Below the pieces are notes generated by a model that was not told the DNA's origin, ran no database searches, and saw only the letters and a list, made by a program, of their open reading frames with translations. A stretch of DNA of 11,447 nt from Micromonosporaceae bacterium (GTDB lineage Bacteria > Actinomycetota > Actinomycetes > Mycobacteriales > Micromonosporaceae). The number at the start of each line of letters is the position of its first letter. Position 1 is the first letter of the stretch. This document shows positions 1 through 5,259 of this stretch, one piece after another. The position numbers and the translations under genes were made by a program. The stretch spans positions 1-11,447 of the forward strand of contig JADGGF010000088.1 in assembly GCA_019690055.1 (NCBI GenBank), in the 5' to 3' direction.

Positions 1-1
1 C

Positions 2-550
2 GACTTCTATCACCGGGTCATGGGCTTCACCAACATGGCCGAGTTCATCGGGGACGACATCGCCACCGAGTACTCGGCGCTGATGAGCAAGGTGGTCGCC
101 AACGGCAACCACCGGGTGAAGTTCCCGCTGAACGAGCCGGCGGTCAGCCGCCGGAAGTCGCAGATCGACGAGTACCTGGAGTTCTACTGCGGCCCGGGCG
201 TGCAGCACCTGGCGCTGGCCACCAACGACATCCTGCGGACGGTGGATGTGCTGCGCGAGCGGGGCATCGAGTTTCTCGAGACGCCGATGAGCTACTACAC
301 CGACCCGCAGCTGCGGGCCCGCATCGGTCAGGTCCGAGCGCCCATCGAGGAGCTGGCCAGCCGGGGCATCCTCGTCGACCGCGACGAGGACGGCTACCTG
401 TTGCAGATCTTCACCAAGCCGCTCGGCGATCGACCCACGGTGTTCTTCGAGTTCATCGAGCGCCACGGCTCGCTCGGCTTCGGCAAGGGCAACTTCAAGG
501 CCCTGTTCGAGGCGATCGAACGCGAGCAGGCCAAGCGCGGCAACCTCTAG
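2..550 (+). CDS. hppD: 4-hydroxyphenylpyruvate dioxygenase, C-terminal part (5' end outside window)
   Basis: The frame is open from the first complete codon (base 2), so the gene starts upstream; 182 residues are visible of the 380-400 usual for the family, about the C-terminal half. HPPD is a cytosolic Fe(II) enzyme that converts 4-hydroxyphenylpyruvate to homogentisate in tyrosine catabolism. Visible family motifs are the repeat-domain opening DFYHRVMGFTNMAEF, the segment GPGVQHLALATND with an iron-ligand histidine (codon 206-208), the substrate-pocket region around GYLLQIFTKPLGDRPTVFFE, and the final iron-ligand glutamate in FFEFIER (codon 449-451). The C-terminal GFGKGNFKALFEAIE is typical of active HPPDs. 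No damage is visible. The first iron histidine would lie upstream. No other tyrosine-degradation gene is present here. The closely related hydroxymandelate synthase is the alternative; the conserved C-terminus favours HPPD. Confidence 0.95.
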   Translation, partial: DFYHRVMGFTNMAEFIGDDIATEYSALMSKVVANGNHRVKFPLNEPAVSRRKSQIDEYLEFYCGPGVQHLALATNDILRTVDVLRERGIEFLETPMSYYTDPQLRARIGQVRAPIEELASRGILVDRDEDGYLLQIFTKPLGDRPTVFFEFIERHGSLGFGKGNFKALFEAIEREQAKRGNL

Positions 551-574
551 GCGCACCCCCGCCGCCGGCCTGGG

Positions 575-606
575 GCCGCCGGAGACGGTAGGTCCCCCCG
601 GGCGGC
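575..606 (+). terminator. possible transcription terminator hairpin after hppD
   Basis: GCCGCC (575-580) can pair with GGCGGC (601-606). The next GG (581-582) can also pair with CC before a single bulged G, giving about 8 bp around a 14-16 base loop. A competing small hairpin, CGGCC-TGG-GGCCG, lies at 566-578. There is no T-tract, as is common in actinobacteria. The position, 25 bases after the hppD stop, fits a terminator, but GC-rich DNA makes such hairpins by chance. Confidence 0.3.
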
Positions 607-1083
607 GCTGGCGACTCGCCACCGTCCTTGGGGCGGCCACGTCCACCGCGGCGTGGCCGCCCTCGGCGTCATCCGGCCGCCGGCCCCCATCCTGGCCATC
701 TGTCTGCGCGGCGCCGACTCTTTCGCTTCGATACGGACAGTGACTGAGTCTCGCCCGAGCCACTCGACAGGGTGCTCTTCCTTTGCTCTGCGCACTCATA
801 CGCAACAGGCCACCACCAGGAAGTATTCGTGAACGGAAGATCCTAGACTACTTGGGTCTCGCTACGCACAGTCATCACGAGATGGGCGTGGCACTGGTGC
901 TCTCGGTGCACGGCTGAGCGCGGCTAGCGCGGCGGGGCGGTTCACTCGGTCAGCGCGTCGCGCACGGGGAGACGGGCCAACAATGGGTGGACTTAGTGCG
1001 GCGATAGCGGCACCTATCCCACCCGTTGTGGCCGGAAGCCGCCATCTGCCGCTGGTACCGCATTCGGAGTTCTGTTTGTCAAC
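607..1083. other. gene-poor spacer, no supported gene
   Basis: About 480 bases between the hppD end and the inverted repeat at 1084. The open frames on both strands here are Arg/Pro/Ser-rich, lack ribosome binding sites, and have no recognisable domain, signal peptide or consistent third-position GC bias. No tRNA, rRNA or IS end is recognisable. I see nothing I can support as a feature. Confidence 0.5.
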
Positions 1084-1116
1084 GTCTGTTGGACCTTCGC
1101 CGCAAGTCCAACAGAC
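1084..1116. terminator. perfect 11-bp inverted repeat, likely terminator for the minus-strand gene
   Basis: GTCTGTTGGAC (1084-1094) and GTCCAACAGAC (1106-1116) are exact reverse complements around an 11-base spacer. With one bulged C at 1117 the stem extends by two more pairs. It lies about 80 bases beyond the TGA at 1196-1198 that closes the extended minus-strand frame, so a factor-independent terminator for that gene is the simplest role. There is no U-tract on either strand. An operator or mobile-element end is a less likely alternative. Confidence 0.5.
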
Positions 1117-1195
1117 CGTACGCCTACTCGTCGGGTGCGCTCCGCGACCGGTCGGCCGACGCTGGCCGGGGCGCGCGAGACGTCGAGCATGCGAG

Positions 1196-1387
1196 TCACG
1201 GAGGTGGCACGCACTCTGCCCGGTTGATCGTGTACCGACCGTGGCCGACGACGACAAACTTGCCGTCAGTTGCCGTCAGCACTCCGGCTGGTATCTGCGC
1301 TGGGCGTCCGGATATGGAGATGATCTGATTATTCATTGCGGTGAAGGGCTGCTCCTGAAAGACCGTGCCTTGGCTGCGGTACTGGTA
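1196..1387 (-). pseudogene. in-frame continuation of the 1388-1882 gene beyond an amber codon
   Basis: After the TAG at 1390-1388 the same minus-strand frame stays open for 63 codons, to a TGA at 1198-1196. The peptide has balanced composition (for example VFQEQPFTAMNNQIISISGR, then KFVVVGHGRYTINRAEC), unlike the Arg/Pro/Ala-rich shadow frames around it. About 71% of its third positions are G or C. It adds one cysteine to the three upstream, making an even number for an extracytoplasmic domain. I infer that this was the C-terminus of the upstream gene, cut off by a CAG-to-TAG change or read through. A sequencing error is also possible. A tandem 10-bp repeat lies inside it (1260-1279). Confidence 0.45.
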
Positions 1388-1882
1388 CTAAACCTTGACG
1401 GCGAGGCAATCGGCATCAATGACCTCGACATGGGTGGCTTCCATAACCGTCTCTGAATCCGGAATCGGGCGGACGCTGACTCTGATTTCGTAGTAGCCTT
1501 CGGCGGCCGCGCCCGGAAGCGGCGGCCAGGTGCAGTCTCCGAAGACCGCCGGTTCCGGCTCCGGCCGGGCGACGGGCGGAGCGACTGGGGCACCATGAGC
1601 CGCGCGACAGTTGGCCACTCGCTCGTAAGGATCCGGCTCGCCCTCTGGCCCAACGAGCCAGATGACGCCGCTGGTGAGCGGGACGACGACGGCCATGAGG
1701 CCAGCGATGACGGTCCAGCCCGGAGCACTGCCACGTCCGAGGATGCGGACGACCAGCGCTACAACCCTGCCCGATGGCCGTGACGGCACCCGTCGCTCTG
1801 TGGTCGCGGCGCCGACTATATCGACCGCCCCAGTATCAAGGAGCGCGCGCGATGCATTGATCAGATGCCCAGCGGAAACCAC
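1388..1882 (-). CDS. hypothetical single-pass membrane protein with extracytoplasmic domain, probably truncated
   Basis: 164 residues from a GTG at 1882. Residues 1-55 are Arg-rich and presumably cytoplasmic. Residues 57-77 (WTVIAGLMAVVVPLTSGVIWL) form one clear membrane helix. A Pro/Glu-rich spacer (about 78-112) follows, then a beta-rich segment (YYEIRVSVRPI, THVEVIDADC). Cys92, 117 and 159 are exposed outside if the topology is N-in. I do not recognise a family. The start is uncertain because no good ribosome binding site precedes 1882; a GTG at codon 32 is an alternative. The frame ends at a TAG but reads on as plausible protein to 1196, so the intact gene was probably 228 residues. It is divergent from the DUF3558-like lipoprotein gene, so both may act at the cell envelope. 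Plus-strand frames in this interval look like shadows. Confidence 0.55.
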   Translation of the reverse strand: MVSAGHLINASRALLDTGAVDIVGAATTERRVPSRPSGRVVALVVRILGRGSAPGWTVIAGLMAVVVPLTSGVIWLVGPEGEPDPYERVANCRAAHGAPVAPPVARPEPEPAVFGDCTWPPLPGAAAEGYYEIRVSVRPIPDSETVMEATHVEVIDADCLAVKV

Positions 1883-1885
1883 GTC

Positions 1886-1915
1886 TTGCTCAAGGTCCAG
1901 TCGGCGGCGAATAAT
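1886..1915 (+). promoter_or_regulatory. candidate SigA-type promoter for the lipoprotein gene
   Basis: TTGCTC (1886-1891), an 18-base spacer, then AATAAT (1910-1915) in an unusually AT-rich patch between two divergent genes. This would give a 5' leader of about 55 bases before 1976. The same AT-rich island could serve the minus-strand gene. The call rests on motif similarity only. Confidence 0.3.
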
Positions 1916-1975
1916 TGGGCAGCGAACTTGCGTATTCGCGGTTTCCCGAACTGCCCCCGTTGTGGCTCTGGACGC

Positions 1976-2560
1976 ATGGTTATGAACGTCGATCGGTTGC
2001 TAGCCGGTTGCTCCCTGCTGTTCGCACTCGGCTCCGCGGTGGCGTGCAGTGCTCCGGCCGAGGAAGCAGCAGGGCCGGGGGACACACCCGCGATCACGTC
2101 AACCAGTACCGCCCAGCCGACCCGAACGACCTCGGCCGAGCCGGGAGAGTCGGGAGAGTCGGACGCAGCGCGGCGGGCGATCGAGATGGTTGGCGTTGAC
2201 CCCTGCAGCCTGCTCACCGAAGAGGAGCGCGATCGGTTCTTCGACCGATTCGGGGGTGCGGGCGAAGTCACGGTCGCCGACAGCACGGACGGTCCGCTCG
2301 CCGAGTGCACGTACGGCGCCATTGGATACTCCGTCTCGGTGGTCCGGCCGACCAAGGATTCCTGGTACAACCCCTACCGGATCTACGGCTCCCGGGTCGA
2401 CGTCGGCGGCGGCTGGGAAGCGTACATCAACCCGTATGGAGTGTTTGTGGCGAAGCGTGGCGAGACCAGTGTGGGCGTCCACCCCCACATGGACCTCAAA
2501 GAAAGGCTCAGCTACGACGAGCTTTTGGAGCTCGGAAAGATACTGACGTCGCGGCTCTGA
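1976..2560 (+). CDS. DUF3558-like secreted lipoprotein
   Basis: 194 residues from ATG 1976; ATG 1982, two codons later, is equally possible, and neither has a strong ribosome binding site. The frame extends upstream to 1865, but that part has no signal-peptide character and overlaps the divergent gene. Residues 7-23 form a short hydrophobic signal (RLLAGCSLLFALGSAVA) ending in a loose lipobox, AVAC, with Cys24 as the lipidated residue. A Ser/Thr/Pro/Glu linker (about 25-65) contains a 9-bp tandem repeat encoding GES twice. The folded part opens with VGVDPCSLLTEEER, which matches the start of DUF3558 lipoproteins, followed by the partner cysteine in LAECTYG. The family is common in actinobacteria and has no defined biochemical role. 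The gene ends against convergent hairpins. Confidence 0.8.
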   Translation: MVMNVDRLLAGCSLLFALGSAVACSAPAEEAAGPGDTPAITSTSTAQPTRTTSAEPGESGESDAARRAIEMVGVDPCSLLTEEERDRFFDRFGGAGEVTVADSTDGPLAECTYGAIGYSVSVVRPTKDSWYNPYRIYGSRVDVGGGWEAYINPYGVFVAKRGETSVGVHPHMDLKERLSYDELLELGKILTSRL

Positions 2561-2598
2561 CCCCGCATCGGGGAGCAGACGGTCAACCCCGACCGTCT
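2561..2598. terminator. double hairpin between convergent genes (bidirectional terminator)
   Basis: Directly after the lipoprotein stop come CCCCG-CAT-CGGGG (2561-2573) and a perfect 8-bp stem AGACGGTC (2577-2584) / GACCGTCT (2591-2598) with a six-base loop. The minus-strand gene ends inside this second stem (TGA at 2585-2583). A hairpin shared by two convergent stops is the usual layout of a bidirectional terminator and supports a real gene on the minus strand. Confidence 0.6.
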
Positions 2599-2918
2599 CG
2601 ACGCCGAGCAGGCGCTGCTGACACGACCCCGGCCCGTGCTGGTCGTTCCCGCCGCGGGAAATCCATCTGGTGATCGGTGGCGACAAGTCGGACACCTGGC
2701 TTGCCGCCAACCTCGACAACCTCTTCCGCGACTGGGTTGACGACGACGAATGCGCTGGCCGGGCGGCGGGCGAGGCGTACGCCGAGCTGCTCAACGTCGA
2801 ACGTCACGGACTGCCGCACTCTCGCCTTGATGTCGTCCGGCCAGTCGGCGATTGCGGCCAGCACGCCGGCCACCCGCTCCTCGAGGCGGGCGTAGTCGGG
2901 CACGTCGTCGACGCTCAC
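2583..2918 (-). CDS. hypothetical protein, possibly the 3' part of a broken gene
   Basis: 111 residues from a GTG at 2918 with no evident ribosome binding site. The N-terminal 60 residues are a convincing helical sequence (VPDYARLEERVAGVLAAIAD, then WPDDIKARVRQSVTFDVEQLGVRLARRP), with strong G/C bias at third positions. The last 30 residues are Arg/Pro-rich and less protein-like, so a frame change near 2660 is possible. I do not recognise a family. The upstream ORF (2964-3272) is in exactly the same frame and is separated by only one TGA and 15 codons of acceptable sequence, so the two may be halves of one gene or a tandem pair. The shared hairpin at its 3' end supports the strand. The antisense frame 2670-2981 is also open but loses protein character in its second half. 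Confidence 0.5.
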   Translation of the reverse strand: MSVDDVPDYARLEERVAGVLAAIADWPDDIKARVRQSVTFDVEQLGVRLARRPASAFVVVNPVAEEVVEVGGKPGVRLVATDHQMDFPRRERPARAGVVSAAPARRRDGRG

Positions 2919-2963
2919 GCGGGCCGCGGCGTGCGGGCGTGGGGTGGCCGCGAGTGGCTCGCC

Positions 2964-3272
2964 TCAGCAGTGCATCGTTGACCGGAACTCCGCCGGCGCT
3001 TTCGCGCACTCGGCCTGGTTGGTGCCGGCAGTCTCGCAGCAGTCCAGGGGAATCAGGACGAGGGAGACGCCCGTCCACCGTGCGCCGTCCCAGCGCAGGA
3101 GGACCTTGGCCGGGTTCTCGCGCGTGAAGTTGTAAACCCGCCCCGCCGAGTCGATGTAGGTGTTGTCGAAGGAGAACAAACGGCTTCGAAAGCATGTCAC
3201 GGAGCTGGAGAAGGAAATTCTCCGCCACTGACTCCCGCTTGTGCGGGCCGGACGGGTCGCTCCGAGCGACAT
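2964..3272 (-). CDS. hypothetical protein, N-terminus uncertain
   Basis: 102 residues if started at ATG 3272. The C-terminal 75 residues are clearly protein-like (SFDNTYIDSAGRVYNFTREN, VLLRWDGARWTGVSLVLIPL, DCCETAGTNQAEC), with high third-position GC. The region before about 3180 is weaker, and a different frame (GTG 3228, AENFLLQLRDMLSKPFV) looks better there, so the 5' end may be frameshifted. A GTG at 3200 is another possible start. Five cysteines occur, including a CC pair. No family, signal peptide or membrane helix is recognised. It lies divergent to the plus-strand gene at 3367 and directly upstream, in frame, of the 2583-2918 ORF. Confidence 0.45.
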   Translation of the reverse strand: MSLGATRPARTSGSQWRRISFSSSVTCFRSRLFSFDNTYIDSAGRVYNFTRENPAKVLLRWDGARWTGVSLVLIPLDCCETAGTNQAECAKAPAEFRSTMHC

Positions 3273-3354
3273 CCAGTCAGTCCCGGCCCGCAGCTGCTGA
3301 ATGCTCGGCCAGCCAGGGTCGGTGGTACCTCCGGTGCGGCCGACGTTCTCCCGC

Positions 3355-3369
3355 TAGCCTGACAGGATG
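3355..3369 (+). promoter_or_regulatory. -10 element placed for leaderless start at ATG 3367
   Basis: TAGCCT (3355-3360) fits the actinobacterial TANNNT -10 pattern. It lies six bases before ATG 3367, the spacing that makes the A of the ATG the likely transcription start. No ribosome binding site exists for this ATG or for GTG 3432, which fits a leaderless mRNA. No convincing -35 is seen. Confidence 0.4.
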
Positions 3370-3431
3370 GGAGCTCCGGCCCGGCCGACCTGGTCCACCG
3401 CCTTACGCGCGTCGAACCGTACTGCTTTGGC

Positions 3432-3866
3432 GTGTGGGCGGGCATTCGCGACCGCAACGCCCCGCGCGGCGCGGCGGGTGTGCCCGACGAGGCCACGGCC
3501 ATCGCCGAGGTGCGCGCTCTGCTGACCGAGGTGCTCCCGGCCGAGGAGCGCCAGCACGATCCCACCGTGATCCGGCCAATCTGGACGCCCCTGACGCGTG
3601 AGCGGGCGCGGGTCGTGCTCACCTATACGCTCACGTACGACCTCGCCTATGTCGTACCGGTCGGCGACGAGGCCGGCGCCGTCGCTCTGGCCGTCGAGTT
3701 CCTGGACTGCTTCGCTCCGGACGCGCGGTTTCTCACGGTCGGCCACCATTCCGAGATCGGCCGCCTGGAGGCCTGGACTCCGGTCACCGTCCACACCTTC
3801 GACACCGGAGTGGCCGCGATCGATGCTGAGCGCGTCGGGGTTGTGTGGAAGTTCGGTGAGGACTGA
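3432..3866 (+). CDS. hypothetical protein, 5' end probably frameshifted
   Basis: 144 residues from GTG 3432, the first standard start in frame, but it has no ribosome binding site. The same frame is open and protein-like back to 3363 (ADLVHRLTRVEPYCFG before the GTG). A leaderless-type ATG at 3367 lies one frame off, so a one-base indel between 3367 and about 3390 is likely. Recognisable stretches include ATAIAEVRALLTEVLPAEER, RARVVLTYTLTYDLAYVVPV and FLTVGHHSEIGRLEAWTP, with strong GC3 bias throughout. It is a soluble mixed alpha/beta protein without signal peptide or membrane helix. I do not recognise a family or catalytic motif. The stop lies in one arm of a hairpin shared with the convergent remnant downstream. 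It may still be translated from GTG 3432 as a shortened protein. Confidence 0.7.
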   Translation: MWAGIRDRNAPRGAAGVPDEATAIAEVRALLTEVLPAEERQHDPTVIRPIWTPLTRERARVVLTYTLTYDLAYVVPVGDEAGAVALAVEFLDCFAPDARFLTVGHHSEIGRLEAWTPVTVHTFDTGVAAIDAERVGVVWKFGED

Positions 3867-3902
3867 CGGATATCGTTCGGCTGGGCCCATCCTTCCCGTC
3901 AG
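3863..3902. terminator. hairpin whose two arms carry the stops of two convergent genes
   Basis: CTGACGG (3863-3869) and CCGTCAG (3896-3902) are perfect reverse complements around 26 bases. The left arm contains the TGA of the plus-strand gene (3864-3866). The right arm contains the TGA of the minus-strand remnant (3901-3899). This is a compact bidirectional terminator and shows that the minus-strand stop was once functional. Confidence 0.5.
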
Positions 3903-4030
3903 AACTTGGCGGGCACATCATGGCCCTCGCCGACGATGACTTGGGTCGGATTGACGGTGTGGCCTGCGGGGATGAGCTTGATCACTTGAGCCGGTCGGTT
4001 GACGTCGCTGACGCGTAGAGCGGTGTCTGT
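3899..4030 (-). pseudogene. 5'-truncated gene remnant
   Basis: The minus-strand frame encodes a clearly protein-like C-terminus of about 39 residues: LRVSDVNRPAQVIKLIPAG, then HTVNPTQVIVGEGHDVPAKF and stop. It is open back to a TAG near 4115. The first start codon in frame is a GTG inside this stretch, which would leave only 28 residues, and sequence upstream of about 4030 becomes Arg/Ser-rich. I therefore read it as the surviving tail of a gene that lost its 5' part. The family is not recognised. Its stop shares a hairpin with the convergent gene at 3432-3866. The interval from 4031 to the promoter at 4088 holds nothing I can support. Confidence 0.5.
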
Positions 4031-4087
4031 TGAGCCCGGACGGCGGGCGGACTGCGACTGGCGCGACCGATCGACGCATCTGGGTTC

Positions 4088-4118
4088 TTGCGAACCTCCC
4101 GGTGATCGTGTCTAGGCT
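4088..4118 (+). promoter_or_regulatory. candidate SigA-type promoter for the XRE/FGE-like gene
   Basis: TTGCGA (4088-4093), a 19-base spacer and TAGGCT (4113-4118) resemble the housekeeping sigma promoters of actinobacteria. Transcription would start near 4125, giving a leader of about 30 bases with the ribosome binding site GAAGGAGA at 4143-4150. Confidence 0.45.
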
Positions 4119-4155
4119 GGATGCGTCTTTCGACATGCGATCGAAGGAGACGTGC

Positions 4156-4905
4156 ATGACCACCACCGTTCCACAGTGGACGGGTAGGGAAATACGAGCG
4201 TTGCGGGAAGCGCGCCGCATGAGCATCCGGGCCTTCGCGGCCCACCTCGGAGTCAGCGAGCGGATGGTGTCCAAATGGGAGTCGGGCGGCGAGACGATCC
4301 GGCCCCGGACGGTCAACCAGGCGGCGCTGGACACCTCACTCGCGACCTGTAACGCAGAGACTCGCACCCGCTTCGAGCGGCTGGCCGGCGGCCGGGCGAC
4401 CCACGTCGACGGTGCCCTGCCAAGCAGCGCCGCGCGACACCTGGTGCGCCATCCGATCGACGGCAAGCTCATGACGCTCATCGAGCCAGGACCATGGAAG
4501 ACGTCGACCGGTGAGACGCTCTGGCTGGCCGGCTACTACATCGACGTCCTGCCGACGACCTGCGGCGACTACAGTCAGTTCGTCGCCGCCACGGGCCACC
4601 GGCCGCCCTCACAGTGGCCGGACGGGACGTACCCACCGAGCATGGCCGACACGCCGGTCCAGGTGGCGTGGACCGATGCGCAGGCGTACGTGACCTGGGC
4701 CAGCAAGCACCTGCCCACCGCGGTGCAGTGGGATCGGGCCGCCGACGGCGACGAGGGGATGGTGCCCGGACACCTGCCCGAGTGGTGCGCCACCCCCCGG
4801 GGCGCCCGTCGGCACGAGTCACCGTCGGGGTCGAACACCCAGGGGTCACCCACCTTTCGCTGCGTCGTGTCGGTGGAGGAGATGCTTGCGTTGCTCGCGA
4901 TCTGA
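4156..4905 (+). CDS. XRE-type HTH protein fused to a shortened formylglycine-generating-enzyme-like (SUMF1/EgtB/PvdO) domain
   Basis: 249 residues from ATG 4156, chosen because GAAGGAGA lies five bases upstream; an in-frame GTG at 4030 has no such site. Residues 10-45 form an XRE/Cro helix-turn-helix (REIRALREARRMSIRAFAAH, LGVSERMVSKWESG), predicted to bind DNA. Residues 95-240 match the FGE-sulfatase fold: YYIDVLPTTCGDYSQFVAAT (strand plus helix), DTPVQVAWTDAQAYVTWASK, HLPTAVQWDRAA (family RLPTEAEWEYAAR), GHLPEWC (family GNVWEWC) and TFRCV (family GFRCV). Known members oxidise cysteine or form ergothioneine/ovothiol C-S bonds using copper or iron; many HTH fusions are uncharacterised. The stretch between RLPT and GNVWEW, normally several tens of residues with a YPWG motif, is almost absent, so an internal deletion is likely and catalysis doubtful. 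It may act as a regulator. Confidence 0.75.
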   Translation: MTTTVPQWTGREIRALREARRMSIRAFAAHLGVSERMVSKWESGGETIRPRTVNQAALDTSLATCNAETRTRFERLAGGRATHVDGALPSSAARHLVRHPIDGKLMTLIEPGPWKTSTGETLWLAGYYIDVLPTTCGDYSQFVAATGHRPPSQWPDGTYPPSMADTPVQVAWTDAQAYVTWASKHLPTAVQWDRAADGDEGMVPGHLPEWCATPRGARRHESPSGSNTQGSPTFRCVVSVEEMLALLAI

Positions 4906-5259
4906 CGTACCGATCGGCATCGAGTCCTCTGGCGGACCAATTTCAGCGGCGAGACGCCGGTGGCCTCATTCGGGGCTTCGGCGGGCGCCCGGCGAGGGCG
5001 ATCGCCTCGAGTCGCTAGAGGCGGCATTGCTTCGGTAGCGACGTGTCCCGTGGCGGTCAGGCGCCGTCCAGAATGGACGGCGGTCTACGTCGGGTGAACA
5101 GCGCCGATGAAACAGCGTCGGTGGGCAGGGCCGTTCGACGGGCCGGTTGGACAGGGCCGCGACCGGGCCGAGTGTCGGTGAGCGTCGATATCCCGCGGGC
5201 CGGACCGGGGCCCATCGTTCGTGAGAAGACTCGAATCCAGCGAGAGGAACCGATAAACA
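4906..5259. other. intergenic region upstream of the transport/sensor operon
   Basis: 354 bases without a supported gene. It holds the strong hairpin at 5062-5082 and a GC-rich imperfect palindrome near 5197-5215 (GGGCC, GGACCGG, GGCCC), 45-60 bases before the operon start, which could be an operator or leader structure. No TANNNT with a good -35 stands out, and I see no known riboswitch signature; TPP was checked because of the NMT1-like gene. Confidence 0.4.
5062..5082 (+). terminator. perfect 9-bp hairpin with 3-base loop
   Basis: CGCCGTCCA (5062-5070), loop GAA, TGGACGGCG (5074-5082). It is very stable and lies about 155 bases after the XRE/FGE-like gene and 180 bases before the operon. 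A terminator for the upstream gene is likely despite the missing T-tract. A leader or attenuator structure for the operon is the alternative. Confidence 0.45.

Noticed and set aside
983..1456. Plus-strand open frame of 157 codons
   Set aside because: Arg/Pro-rich first half, no ribosome binding site, crosses the inverted repeat at 1084-1116, and its second half is antisense to the better-supported minus-strand frame.
2670..2981. Plus-strand open frame of 103 codons beginning at GTG 2670
   Set aside because: The first half looks protein-like, but the second half (HAGHPLLEAGVVGHVVDAHAG) is typical antisense shadow. There is no good ribosome binding site, and the convergent hairpin at 2577-2598 supports the opposite strand.
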